This document shows positions 52,681 through 64,000 of a stretch of DNA of 64,000 nt, one piece after another (positions within the stretch are counted from its first letter, which is position 1; every line of letters begins with the position of its first letter). Source of the stretch: Sacculina carcini (Eukaryota > Arthropoda > Thecostraca > Sacculinidae). The notes under the pieces are model-generated. The model ran no database searches and had not been told where the DNA came from. It saw nothing but the letters and a program-made list of their open reading frames with translations. The stretch is taken from NCBI GenBank assembly GCA_916048095.2, contig OU696583.1:541501-605500 (forward strand). The letters run 5' to 3'. The translations under genes and the position numbers were made by a program.

Positions 52681-53855
52681 AGCACAGAGGAGACGCGTGA
52701 ATTAATTGCACTTTTTATACGAACTGTTGAAGTGTGTGTCTCTACCGATCGATGTCATATCTAATGTCTGTTCGTCTCGGGTGTACGTTTGTGTGTATGT
52801 GTGTGTGTGTGTGTGTATGTTTGTGTGTGTTGTGCAATTGGGCGAGACACTTAATACGGGACAGCACACATGTGTGTGTGTGTGTGTATTTAATGGTTCT
52901 ATTCTCATCTAATTGCTGTTGTTTACTGTGATTTGATTACCTCAGATGCCGGCCATTTCATCCATAGTTTAGTTTCTGATTCCAAGTTTAATTCCAAATC
53001 TATGTTGCGTATTTTCCCTGAAGGGTCAAAGCTATTTCAGGGTGAAAATGCTCAGTCTGTCAAAGTTTTATTTATCCAAAACAACAAGCTTCATTTTGGT
53101 ATGAATTATATCAATGTATATAAAGTAAAATATGTGCAACTGTTTGATGAAAGTCGCATATTAACACTTGAATGATAGGAAAGGACGGGTTTATCTTCAA
53201 CATACTGTATATGTGGAACAAACAGAGTAATTTAAATATACTACCGGAGAAAAGTTCAAATTGTGGGTGGTCTTATTGGACCGCGCTAACAAAAAACTCC
53301 GTATTTCAAGCCTGAAAATCAGTATGGGCTTAATGTCTGGGATCTGTGGGTATTCTTATGTGTTCGCGTAAACGACTATAGTACTTACATATATTTTCAT
53401 TAATTTATCGTATTTATTTTGTCGTGTAATATTTATTAATATTATAATATCTATATTGTAATTTTATTTGCTTGTTTAATTGTCAGTTAATGATAAATTC
53501 ATGTTGTGTTAATCAAGACGTTTGAATTTGTTGCTAGTTTCGTTAGATGTTGTTTGTTGCTAGTTTTGTTAGGTCTCGCAATATTTTTGGTTTCTTGATA
53601 TTTTTATCACATTTTATGTCATGTTAATATCATTGTAATGTTATTTATTTAATATATTATCATGTCAGTTTCAAGAGACGCTATCGCTGATTGGATAACC
53701 AAAGCAGAAATTCTAGAGAAGATTTTAAGATGTCGGTATAAAAGCTGGCGGATATAATAATCCTCCTTTCTCTCTCCGACTGCACATCGTGTGTTTCGGG
53801 CTTTCATACTCGTTTTCCTCTAACTAAACTGTCCAACTAAACTCGTGCAAACTAA
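52681..53855. other. No recognised feature; one small open frame at 52933-53175
   Basis: A frame of 80 codons (GHFIHSLVSDSKFNSKSMLR, then FPEGSKLFQGENAQSVKVLF) is not recognised and is probably chance or a mobile-element scrap. The rest is AT-rich with a (TG)n run near 52795. Confidence 0.4.
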
Positions 53856-54187
53856 AGGTTAAAGACCTTAAGTAACAGCTGCTACACGGCAAGAAGCCTT
53901 AGCTTATGAACACACAGGTGTGTCCCGTGCAGCTCGCTGCCACCGCAGAACCAACCGTCTCCACGCTATGGCGTCATAAGGGCGGAAAACGTATTAGAGA
54001 GGACCACATCCCCAGAATGCATGACACAACACATGACTGATATCTGGTACCACAATTTACTGCTGGGTGGACAGGGTCTGTTGGATTATAGAATTCGCAA
54101 AAAGACATCCTGCTCCGCCTGGTTTCGAATCACGGACCTCCCGCTTGTGAGGCGGGTGTGCTTCTACTACACCACGGGGTCCAACAA
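53856..54187 (-). mobile_element. tRNA-Val-type SINE (copy 10)
   Basis: Full-length minus-strand copy ending about 115 bp before the TRPM-b start codon. Confidence 0.85.
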
Positions 54188-54302
54188 GTAAAAACAATAA
54201 TAATAATGTTCTCGTTTTTCTAACTGTTTGTAATCGTTAGTGTTGTGAACCCGACCACAGAACCCGACCGCCTCCACATCTAGTCGACGCACACATCGCG
54301 GC

Positions 54303-54421
54303 ATGTTTCATGCGTCGAATCGTCGCTCGTTGAAGACGGCGTCGGTCGGCTCATGGATCGAGTCGACGTTCTCTCGTCGCGAGTGCTGCCAATTTCTGCC
54401 CAGCGACAAAGACAACAGCCG
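54303..54421 (+). CDS. Trpm: TRPM-b exon 1
   Basis: ATG opens [20 protein letters not shown], then [19 protein letters not shown]. The SWIESTF..REC motif is the conserved start of TRPM N-terminal regions. Donor gtcagt; ends in CG, which takes T from the next exon. Confidence 0.82.
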
Positions 54422-57400
54422 GTCAGTGTTGCCAGATGTCAGTGTTGCCAGAAATGCGGATATTTGCAGTAGGTGTGTACATATGTATGTGTGTATTTTG
54501 TGTGCTTACAGTACATGGGGTCACCGCAGGGTGATAATGGTGTTTGCACTCTTCCCCCATGCTACTGGATTTGCCTGTAATTAATTAATTAATTAATAAT
54601 AATGAGGAGATTTTCAAGCCGCCCAAGGAGCTAAAGCCCGCCTCCCCAAAAATCGTGACCATTAACTTGTTGAGTGTAGTTCCTCACGTTTCATCATTTC
54701 CCCGCAGTTCCCGCCTCATATAGCTGTGTATAGTGATTTATTTTGTGAAATTGTATTGTTTTATAAGCGCACGTGTGTTCTCCAAGCGACTAAAGCGAAG
54801 TTTGTTCCTTATTTTTGAGCCGTGCCTCACTATACAGCAACCTTGTCCAACTGAGATTGGTTTATCACTTGAATGATGGTTTGATCCAGTTTGGCATGTG
54901 ATTTCTCGGTGTGGTGCGTCGTCTCGTGCGACCAATAGTGGATATTATGTTTGCTAATAGGATCAGTACGGTGTGCGCGCTGTTCTCTGTATTGTTGTGT
55001 TTGCGCTAATTGGCGTGATTGATAAAAAAGTGTGGTCGGGGCTTAATTTGGCAAACATGTTTCTCGTTAATCCACGCGCTATCCGATCAGATTGGGCAGT
55101 AACATATCTAGCGGCTAAAATATTAATACAGTTTTTGCGCTGGTTTTCGTCCGAAAAACATTGAGCGAAAGCTGCTATTTGCATGATATATTCATGTTAT
55201 TTGCATGGTATATGTATGATATTTGCATGATAAGCATAATGGAAATGTTGGGTGATATCACTAATCAGGCTGTGACTGAGGATTCATTTACACTCTCATA
55301 TGAATCACTGTGATGTGTCACGTTTTTATGTGTGACCATAATTACACATGTGTGTGTGTGTGTGAGAGTTTTTCGTCTAATCATCAATTATCCATTGTGT
55401 TGTGATGTCATATCATGATTAGTTCTCTGATCAGACAGACAGACAGACAGAGAATTCGGTGACAAATTACATTTGTTGTTTAATGGCACTTGGGTGGTTT
55501 GTTATGCCAGTGTCGGGACTGTTGAGCTAATTGAATATTTCCCCGAGGAGATACTTCCACAGTATCGGCACGGTATTTGTACAACATGCGGACGATTTGC
55601 CTGTATCCGTGAAACAAGCGGAGGCATTCAGATTAATAAAATTAATCACTCCCTTGGCGCCGTCACTTACAGGAAACTATTGAGGCACAAGCTCTGCAGT
55701 GCTGCGTAGTATATCCAGGTGTTTTCAACAATATGTGCTTGTATTCATGACACCAGTGTTATTGTGGCTTGCTGGGATTGGTGTACATGTATTGTTTCCA
55801 TGTCAATCAGCTTGTAATTTCGGTCCAACAGTGGGCCCCTTACCGCATCAATTCTGCAAACAAACCAGCTCTGGTGTGATATGTGTCATATTTATTAGTT
55901 TTTGGCCACTTTTTACATGTGTAATCTGAGTCGAGTTTTTGCCTATCAGCTTTGTGATCACATTATTATATTTTTGTGTTGTTTTGTGTAGCAAAGAAGT
56001 GGCGAATGTCCCGCTGTTTGCTACATAATAATTGGATTTTGTCTTCTCATAATTGGGTTTTGTCTGTAGGGGTGTTTGTGTGTTTGTGAGCTCGGGTCAT
56101 ATGTCATTTATGGACAGTTTGTGTTGCATTATTAATCATATTTTTCATGTGCATATATCGGGAATCAATTTTTTACTTTTTGCCGTTGTTGTTCGGGGAC
56201 CAGGGTTGGTGGTGGTGCCCGAGGGTGTTCACTAATTAGAAGTGACTGCATCAAAAAGCCTAGCCAAATGTATTTTTCATATTAATTCAGCATGGAGCTA
56301 GCGATATTACGTCTCAGTTACTTTTCTAACTAACCTTACTCAACAAAGAGAGAGAAAGAGAGGCGGGACCAAACGTACCCGAGCCGTAACATCCGGGCTC
56401 CTTTCAGCATGCTGAACTTGCTTTTGTCCATGAAAACCGGTTGATCAATGTGTGTGAGGCGAAATTCCACTGTTTGGCATGATATCGAAGAGAACTGGTT
56501 TTCATTTTTGAAGTCACATACTTAAACATCTCAATACTTTATGGGATATGCACGTTTATTGACGCACTCTTTGAACAAAGATGTTAGACAAGGCACAGGG
56601 CTGGCTAAGTTTATCTGTTACTAAGACTATGACTTCATATTGGTAATATTTTCCTAATGGCAGTTTCAAGTTCTGCAATGGACATTCTTTAGTTTCAAGT
56701 TCTGCTTAGTGTGTCCTGCCGTTTCAGTTGCGTTCAATTGGCTCACGTTAAATGTTTTCAATGTAAGGCGACTTACGCCTTCGTGTTTCGACTTTGCCAT
56801 TTTTCATCAAAGCTGGGATTTTCAAATTAGATTTACTACTCTTAAATCTCCTTCGGTTTTGATGATTTTAGCACCATTGGATTCAGCGTTGTCTTAGCCA
56901 TTAATATAAGTAGGCCACGAATAATTTTAGGCAAAAATCGCTAGGTAAAAAGCAGCCTTAATTGACAGTCATCAATTGACGGCTTCTGTTCTTCTAAGTG
57001 GTTAAAATCTCCCGTGTTTCTAGTATTGATGATATGCGTTGTGGAGAACACCAGTGTTGTTTTTTCTTCCCTGACAGCTGGCGTTTGTGTTTCGTTTCGG
57101 TGTATGTATGAATATATGCGTGTATTAATCAATGTGTAATTATTATCAATTGCGAATTCTCGCCGCCTGGTAGTTCTGTAGTGCTCATTGATCGTTCCTC
57201 GCGCTGTGCTCTCGTAAATAATAACAAAGATGGTGATGATGACACTAATAGTGGTACTGATCACGGTGTTAATTATCCTTATGGTAATGTTAGTGGTAAT
57301 AATGTTGATTGTGGCTGCGGTAGGTGTTGTTGTGGCAATCGTTGGCAGTATCATAACGACGGCAGTCCAGCCATACTTCAGTCCACTGTGCTGGGCGATC

Positions 57401-59462
57401 TGCACTGGTCTCCTCTGCGACACACCACTCTGCTGCCCACCAACGCTCACGGAACACTAGAGTTCAGGGTCAGTGCTAGCATCAAGAGTGCAATTTCGAC
57501 AGGGGCTGAAATAATTTGGGAGCTATCAGTCATGTACATGCATCATTATGCAACGTCTTTGGGATCATGCTTTTATCAACAAATTCTACATAAAGCTAAT
57601 TTTTCTTTACCTCTTTTAGTGAAATTCTTGGTTACGAGGAGTTGATGGAAACATTGGGGGGGGGGGGGTTCAACCCCCTGAGCTCCCCCCCTCTGGATCC
57701 GCTAGTGTGCAGGGTGACTGCCGGGTCGCACACACACACATGTTTTTATTTTGTAATTTGTATAATGGCTTAGTGGGTGCCCAATTCTTTGTATTGTGTC
57801 AGCGAGAAATGCTCGATTTACCAATAGTACTGGTTTACGACGAAATTGAGGCCATCACAAAAATACCCGTTTTTACCTAATTTTTGCGGTGCTGAATTCA
57901 AATTTGAAATGCGTGTTTTCTCATCGCTTCTAGTTTTGTAGTTATGCAAATTATGCATTTTGTGCATATACGGTACATAAAGGCGTATATGCATTTAGGC
58001 TTAATTTTAATATTGTTATACGTCTGGCTTGTTTTTTATCATGCACTAAATGTAAGCGATAACGTTGCAATTAGCACGGATTTGAGCAGTTTCAGGAGTC
58101 GGAACAAAGACTGCTGTTTTCTCTGTATCTGGGATAGTCGAGTTGTATCTCAGCATTACAAATCAGACTGAAGACTGGGAGAAGCACTTTTGTTTCTAGC
58201 GAACACAGCGTCAAGGAAAATCCTCTGGTGGACATGAATAAGCTGCTTCTTCCACCTCTTCACATCAAGCTTGGTTTAATGAAGAATTTCGTTAAGGTGT
58301 TGGACAAAAATGGTGCTTCCACTTGCCTACTGTGTTCCCAGGTCTTAGTGCTGCTGACCTCAAAGAGGGCATCTTTGACGGACCTCAGATCCGAGTTGAA
58401 GGATATGATTTTGAGGAGGTTGTTAACTTCAAGGAACTGAGAGCATGGGAAGCATTCAAGTTGGTCTGTAGTGGCTTCCTTGGTAACACACGCGTACCAG
58501 ATTACCAAGCCTGTATTGAGAAGTTGCTAAAGTCTTACGAGAATATGGGGTGCCGAATGTCACTCAAGATTCATTTTCTCTATTCTCACCTAAACTTCTC
58601 CCCGCCAACCCTTGAAGCGGTGAGTGATGATCATGGAGAAAGATTCCTTCGAGACATCACGAAGATGGAGAGCAATTATCAAGGCAAATAGAATCCCGGC
58701 ATGATGGGAGGCTTCTACTGCATGCTCTTGCGTAACATCCTGGAGGCAAAATACACCAGATCTTCTAGCAAAACACAATTTTGACTGTCTGTGATATTAC
58801 GAATTGTGTAATTATGTTATCCTAATATATTGAATCAATCAGTGTTCCCTAGCTATCATATTTTATCTGTTATATGCTGCTGCAATTCTTGAAATGTGCA
58901 CATATATTATCTGTGTATACTAAAATGAGACTGTATGAAAGCCAGAAAATTATACGCGATAGAGCAAAACTATTTTTATATTTGAATTCAGCACACCCAA
59001 ATTGGCAAAAAAACACCTATTCTCATTCTTGCCTAAGACCTATTTTTTAAACCTGCGTAATTTTTGTGCAATTGTGTGTGTGTGTGTGTGTGTATATGTA
59101 TGTATGTATATTTCACATGGCTCAAATACCACAATACACATACCCACACGTATATAAACATGCACACACCTACACATATAATCATACACACATATAAACA
59201 TACACATATACACTTACTCAGAGCGGCAGCCGGCCTACTCGCGCCTGCTATGCACGCGTATCGTTCGACTCGCGTCCTGAGCAGCTGCTGCAGCTGCTGG
59301 TGGCCGCATGGCGCGTGCAGCTGCCGCGTCTGGTGGTCAGCGTGCACGGCGGCCGCTCGCACTTCGAGCTGACGGCCGGCATGCGCAAGGCGCTGCGACG
59401 CGGCCTGTTGAAAACAGCTCGTGCCACCACCGCCTGGATTATCACCGACGGCATCAACTCGG

Positions 59463-59493
<31 letters not shown>

Positions 59494-61560
59494 CACTAAT
59501 TGCATCCACTAGTTGTACCCACTAGCAAGGCTGACACTGTGCTGTCTCCAAACCCACTGTTTTGTCTAATCTATGCTAAAATTGTCCAATACTGCTTGAT
59601 TCCATTACATTATTTTCTAGACTGTTCCAAATGTCGATACAACTATTTGGGAAACTATACTTTTTTATATCCCGGTAACTACTCTGGTCTGTCTAAGGCG
59701 TTTAGTGTGTCTCCTTCGATCTCTCTCACTCCAACTACCCAACCTTTTCTATCCAATTTGTCTTTGTCAATACTATACTAAAAAACGTTAATTAAGTTAA
59801 AGGTTAAAGGCCAGTGACAGCTGCTACACGGGAAGAAGCAGAAGCTTATGAACACACAGGTGTGTCCCGTGCAGCTCGCTGCCACCACAGAACCGACCCT
59901 CTCCACGCTATTACGCCACAAGGACGGAAGACGTATTAGAGAGGGCCACCTCCCCAGAATAACATGACATGACACAATACATGACTGATATCTGGTACCA
60001 TTTACTGCTGGGTGGACAGGGGCTGTTGTATTATAGTTTGCTCAAAGGAATTCTGCTCCGCCGGGTTTCAAATCATGGACCTCCTGCTTGTGAGGCGGGT
60101 GTTCTACCACTACACCACGGAGTCCAACAGTATGTGTGATACGGGGGATGTTTGGGGCGCTATTATTACTGCTGTTGTTGGTTTGCAGGCGTGTCGCGTC
60201 ACGTGGGCGACGCTCTGGTGCCGAGTCAGTCGTGGCGCGCCGCGGACCAACGCACCGTGTGTCTGGGCGTGGCACCATGGGGCGTGCTTCAAGGCAGACA
60301 TCATCAACTTCTGGGACGCGACTGCAACGTGCTCTGTCACTGGCCTCAGCCTCTCAGCAGGTTTCTTTCTCCCTGTCTCTCTTTCTCTCTCTCACTTGTT
60401 CTCTCTTTCTCTCTCTCACTTTCTCTCTCTCTCTCTTCATATGTGATCATGCTCGATTCACACTTTTGAAGTACTTCGGCACTGCTTCTAAGTGTTTGTG
60501 AAGTGAGTCGACAATCGAGAAGTTATCATTCATGACGCAGAGTAGGCAATATTTGTGTTTGTTTTTATTTTCCGTGCATTTGTTTTGGAGCATAATTCGT
60601 CCAGAATAGCAGAAATACTGAACTAAATTAGGAAAAATGAAAGTGTAGGCAAAAATATTGCCACGTGAGCGGAACAAACAACACCGCAATTGGCTGATAG
60701 ACAAATAAGGAGTGTCGCACTTCTGAAATTGTTTGATTCATACCCTTCGGAAGTCTTCACTTCTGAAATTTTTAATCGAAGAGATCTTATGGGTCTGTTT
60801 GTTTGTCTGTGTGTATGCTTATGTCTCTGTGTGAGTGTGTCGGTGTAACTGGCTACACCAGAACAAAAGATACTCCAAAACCGATATGTGAATGTGCAAT
60901 ATGTAAAATATACGTGAATCAATCTAATTGTGTATGTGTGTGTATAAGTATGTATGTAGGAAATGTTTCCACTAATAGGCTAGAGGTTAAAGGCTTCAAG
61001 TGACAGCTGCTACACGGGAAGAAGCCTTAGCTTTTGAACTCAGGCGTGCCCCGTGCAGCTCGCTGCCACCGCAGAACCAACCCTCTCCACGCTATGGCGC
61101 CACAAGGACGGAAGACGTATTAGAGAGGGCCACCTCCCCAGAATGCATGACACAACACATGACTGATATCTGGTACCATCATTTTCTGCTGGGTGGACAT
61201 TGGCTGTTGGATTATAGAATTCACCCAACGAAATTTTCCTCCGTCGGGTTTCGAACCACGGACTTCCCGCTTGTTAGGCGGATGTGCTAACAACTGCACC
61301 ACCGAGTCCAACAAAACATCAATAGGCCAACGCTTGCGCCAGCTTTCCTGTTTTATCCTATCCTATCATATGCTTGCTTTGACTGCGACGATATGCGGCG
61401 ATTACTTTCACTGACACGATAATTTCACTTTGGTTATGTTTCTGTGTGTGTGTGTGTGTATGAGGGGTAAACATGACCAGCTTTACTGAATGACAGAGAA
61501 AGAGAGAGTGGATGAGATGATACATCAGAATGCAGAGGGACACACTGAGACAAAGATAAA

Positions 61561-61607
<47 letters not shown>

Positions 61608-63986
61608 CGAGACACACATTTGTCAATCAATCTTTTGACACGTGAAGTGATGTCTGCATGGACGTGTAAAACCTTGACTCACTATCCTATTTAAATCAAC
61701 CCCATTCTCATAAACGTGTGTGTGTGTGTGTGTGTGTTTGCTGGTGGCGTTTTGTGTCTGCGTTTGAACATTTGAAATTACGGTTGTTATGCTGTTTTGG
61801 CCAATATCCTCTTTGTGTGCGAATGAAATCGCGAAAACGTCCGCGAATCCTGAAAAAACGTCCACTTTCTTTCATTTAGCGGGTGACGAAATTCAATCAC
61901 TTTATGCAAGATGAGCTAACAGCGCGTGCATATTAGACGCGTTTGCAATGTGTGAATGTTAAATGGTAGGTGTTATCTCACTGGTGTCATGTTTTATGTA
62001 TCTAAGCCAACATAAGCGGCAGTTTGCCCTGCTGGTTATGTAAATGAATGAATTAATTAATTGTATTGTTGTCAATCGGCCAGTTGATTGCGTTTGTTGA
62101 TATATGTTTGTAGCGTCAAATGTTGAAAAAAATAACAATGTATTTCTCGATGCACAGACAAAGACAGACAGGCGCGTGCGGGACAGCGATGTCCCACACG
62201 CGCCTACAAGACTCCACAGCGAGCACCAAGAGACAATCCCTGATTCCTCCCCGTTAGCGCATTATATAGCAAGCTTTGTTCGAAGAACATGTGTGTGACA
62301 ACAGCGATGACACATGCAGATTCATACACACACATGCACGCATACCAATATACAACAGATACATTGCCACATATAGATGCATGGCAACAGTGACGATGAC
62401 GCGATCACACCCACACACACGCACACATACACACTCACGCATATACACATACTCATATACACACATACGTTCGCGTGTACAAATAGTGCTTAGCAACAAT
62501 GACGATTACGTGACCATACATACACACGCACAAACATACACACGCATACAGACACGCATACACGCGTTGACTCACATGCACACACGCGCACACATACACA
62601 CTCAGGCTAGCGCGCTTGTTCTGCAAACCTGCAACGTGCGATTGCAGTTCCGTCTATTCTAGCTATGTGTGATTCAACAAGGGTGACATCATCGCAATCG
62701 AATGAAGGCATCGCAACGCACACTGTTACTACAATATTGTCAACTGTGATTACGTTATTCCTGTTAAATATATCTAATCATTTTGCAAAACAATTGTGGT
62801 GTCTTGAAGAAATTATTATTGTGTAATATAATTCATAGTATACTTATAAGTTTTTATAGTGTTTATTTGTTTATATTTGCTGTCGCTCGCAGCATAGAAA
62901 TATCAAACAATCGAGCGCAAGACAGCACATGAGCGCCTGTCGAGCGCTACATCAAGCACACATGCATGCCTGTTTGTGTGTGTGTGTGTGTGTGTCTGTA
63001 TGGCAGCGGCATGCAGTTGAATGCACGTCACACGAACTTTATTCTGGCCGACGACGGCACGGCAGGACGCTACGGAGCCGATTATCTGCTGAGGCGCGAC
63101 CTCGAGAAACACATTTCCAGGCAGCGACTTTCCTCGCGTGAGTTTCTTCTGTGTACCGGTCGCTTGTTGGGGTTTTGCTTGGTATTCAGCGCGCGAATGT
63201 TCTGCCCAGTGTCACAGCCGTGATATATACATGCATTTTCCGTCGGTGAATCCAGCGGATTCGAACCGCTGACCTCTTGGCTACAAGACCGCGACTCTAC
63301 CGCTGCACCATTTAACCAGCTTGCAACACTGCCTCTATCTGGCATTAACATTACCAATTGACACAACACGAAGAACACAATAGAAATTAAACGCATAAGA
63401 GCACAATAAGACGTCAGGGGAAAGGTTTGTTGGCAAACCTAACTTTTTTAGTTAAAGGTTAAATGCCTAAGTGACAGCTGCTACACGGGAAGAAGCCGAA
63501 GCTTATGAACACAACAGGTGTGTTCTGTGCAGCTCACTGTCACCGCAGAACCGACCCTCTCCACGCTATGACGCCACAAGGACTGAAGACGTATTAGAGA
63601 GGGCCACCTCCCCAGAATGCATGACACAACTCATGAATGATATCTGGTACCATCATTTTCTGCTGGGTGGACAGGTGCTGTTGGATTATAGAATTCGCCC
63701 AAATAAATTTTCCTCCGCCGGGTTGCGAACCACGGACCTCCAGCTTGTGAGGCGGGTGTGCTAGCACTACACACTTACTGACTTAGTCTGTCGAGATTTG
63801 TCAAACGTGTATGTGTGTGTGTGTGTCAGGTGTAAGTGGCGGCATTCCTGTGGTATGCGTCGTGGTTGAAGGCGGTTTGAACACGCTGCGAGCCGTGCTG
63901 GACTACGTGACCGACACGCCACCGGTGCCTGTGGTCGTGTGTGAAGGCAGTGGACGTGTGGCCGACATTCTCGCCTTCGCTATCAA
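54303..63986 (+). CDS. Trpm: TRPM-b: second TRPM-family channel gene (5' part, 6 exons; continues beyond window)
   Basis: Six exons join in frame from a start codon at 54303 through the N-terminal TRPM homology region and run off the right edge. Visible motifs: [12 protein letters not shown] (the TRPM N-terminal signature SWIESTF.KREC), a Cys cluster [70 protein letters not shown] and [13 protein letters not shown]. From 59767 the sequence is a near-copy of bases 1-4284, including intronic SINEs and microsatellites, so TRPM-b and TRPM-a share recent ancestry. Whether it is a tandem paralogue or the other haplotype cannot be decided here. The start codon is inferred from the family; an upstream non-coding exon is possible. 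Confidence 0.88.
54422..57173 (+). other. TRPM-b intron 1, no secure feature besides MITE scrap
   Basis: Contains unassigned open stretches such as 55473-55709 ([20 protein letters not shown]). No homology recognised. Confidence 0.4.
54605..54720. mobile_element. Fragment related to the CAGTGGCGGC MITE family
   Basis: aagcccgcctccccaaaaat, then gtagttcctcacgtttc and tttccccgca, match the interior of 19823-19988 without the ends. Confidence 0.4.
57174..57468 (+). CDS. Trpm: TRPM-b exon 2
   Basis: Phase selects the acceptor cctggtag. Encodes [14 protein letters not shown], an Asn/Asp-rich insert, [12 protein letters not shown], and [12 protein letters not shown], matching family CFCGR..SPTDAFGTIEFQ. 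Donor gtcagt. Confidence 0.78.
57655..57700. repeat. G-run / C-run hairpin-forming tract
   Basis: A run of 13 Gs followed by ttcaaccccctgagctcccc and more Cs; can fold on itself. Confidence 0.8.
58070..58690 (+). pseudogene. Broken copy of a mobile-element-associated protein of unknown function
   Basis: Segments [64 protein letters not shown] and [20 protein letters not shown] resemble a protein family I recall as multicopy in invertebrate genomes. I cannot name the element. The copy is decayed, with a few breaks, and lies in TRPM-b intron 2. Confidence 0.6.
59222..59462 (+). CDS. Trpm: TRPM-b exon 3
   Basis: Encodes [40 protein letters not shown] and [16 protein letters not shown], a clear match to the TRPM homology core. 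The donor opens directly into (gt)n. Confidence 0.92.
59463..59795 (+). other. TRPM-b intron 3 (unique part before the duplication)
   Basis: Starts with (gt)n from the donor. From 59767 it becomes collinear with base 1 of the window. Confidence 0.6.
59796..60130 (-). mobile_element. tRNA-Val-type SINE (copy 11, duplicate of copy 1)
   Basis: Same position relative to TRPM exon 4 as copy 1, so the insertion predates the split of the two TRPM copies. Confidence 0.85.
60189..60360 (+). CDS. Trpm: TRPM-b exon 4 (copy of 426-597)
   Basis: Same length and protein as 426-597, with two third-position differences. Acceptor ttgcag, donor gtttct. Confidence 0.9.
60982..61312 (-). mobile_element. tRNA-Val-type SINE (copy 12, duplicate of copy 2)
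   Basis: Positional counterpart of 1218-1543. Confidence 0.85.
63007..63137 (+). CDS. Trpm: TRPM-b exon 5 (copy of 3257-3387)
   Basis: Same length and protein as 3257-3387, one silent change. The (TG)n tract before its acceptor is shorter than in TRPM-a. Confidence 0.9.
63244..63320 (-). other. tRNA-like sequence (second type), TRPM-b copy
   Basis: Counterpart of 3494-3571 with three differences in the core; two fall in the same T-stem base pair and keep it paired. Confidence 0.5.
63451..63770 (-). mobile_element. tRNA-Val-type SINE (copy 13, duplicate of copy 3)
   Basis: Positional counterpart of 3709-4029, with the same clipped head. Confidence 0.83.
63830..63986 (+). CDS. Trpm: TRPM-b exon 6 (copy of 4088-4244)
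   Basis: Same length as 4088-4244, with five silent changes and one Thr-to-Ala replacement just before DILAF. The donor gtttgt lies 13 bases from the window edge. Confidence 0.9.
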
Positions 63987-64000
63987 GTTTGTCCTTCCTC

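Larger units (their letters stand above)
59767..64000. repeat. Segmental duplication, right copy
   Basis: Collinear with 1-4284; continues past the window edge. Confidence 0.95.

Noticed and set aside
52933-53175. Candidate last exon of Dctn3
   Set aside because: Sequence does not resemble the p24 C-terminal helix and no acceptor in the right phase was convincing.
57181-57460. Hydrophobic frame [20 protein letters not shown] as a membrane protein
   Set aside because: It is an alternative frame of TRPM-b exon 2, whose own frame matches the TRPM family and fits the phases.

Overview
This window is animal nuclear DNA, most likely from an arthropod or a close relative. Genes are split into many short, phase-consistent exons with GT..AG introns. 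One gene carries the BTB domain style typical of arthropod BTB/zinc-finger regulators (start MAEQNFCLKWDSHQ). The introns are full of (GT)n microsatellites and mobile DNA: a tRNA-Val-type SINE, hAT and mariner-like MITEs, Penelope-like, LINE, Ty3/Gypsy and BEL/Pao elements. No species can be named from the sequence alone.

Layout. (1) 426-14575, plus strand: seventeen exons of a TRPM cation channel, from inside the N-terminal TRPM homology region to the stop codon; the first three exons lie left of the window. (2) 14576-20200: a repeat-only stretch with two MITEs, an inverted duplication, a CR1/L2-type LINE tail, a 21-bp minisatellite and a 0.8-kb palindrome. (3) 20270-22823, minus strand: a complete four-exon BTB + two-C2H2 zinc-finger gene of 340 codons. 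(4) 23561-29743, plus strand: three exons of a dynactin subunit 3 (p24) homologue, with a whole-looking Ty3/Gypsy-type element in intron 1. (5) 29744-53000: a nest of mobile DNA (long GT array, three Penelope-like copies, a LINE, a hAT MITE and a whole-looking BEL/Pao element), with no host exon found. (6) 54303-63986, plus strand: exons 1-6 of a second TRPM gene. Bases 59767-64000 are a near-copy of bases 1-4284, so the window spans about one period of a roughly 60-kb tandem duplication, or two allelic copies joined by the assembler.

Exon calls rest on homology remembered from TRPM, dynactin p24 and BTB families plus exact reading-phase bookkeeping: the seventeen TRPM-a exons add up to an uninterrupted frame, as do the four BTB exons. 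In the three shared exons the two TRPM copies differ at 9 sites, 8 of them silent, so both seem to have been under protein-level constraint.

The least ordinary signals are these: (a) each LTR of the BEL/Pao element ends in a long hairpin whose 42-nt loop region is in opposite orientation in the two otherwise identical LTRs; (b) two minisatellites in TRPM-a have multiplied a splice site, a 5' donor in one case and the last 3' acceptor in the other; (c) many acceptors in three unrelated genes on both strands are preceded by sense-strand (TG)n; (d) hammerhead-ribozyme-like motifs in the Penelope array have a U-A pair where the core C3-G8 pair is expected; (e) a tRNA-like sequence shows a compensatory base-pair change between the two duplicated copies.
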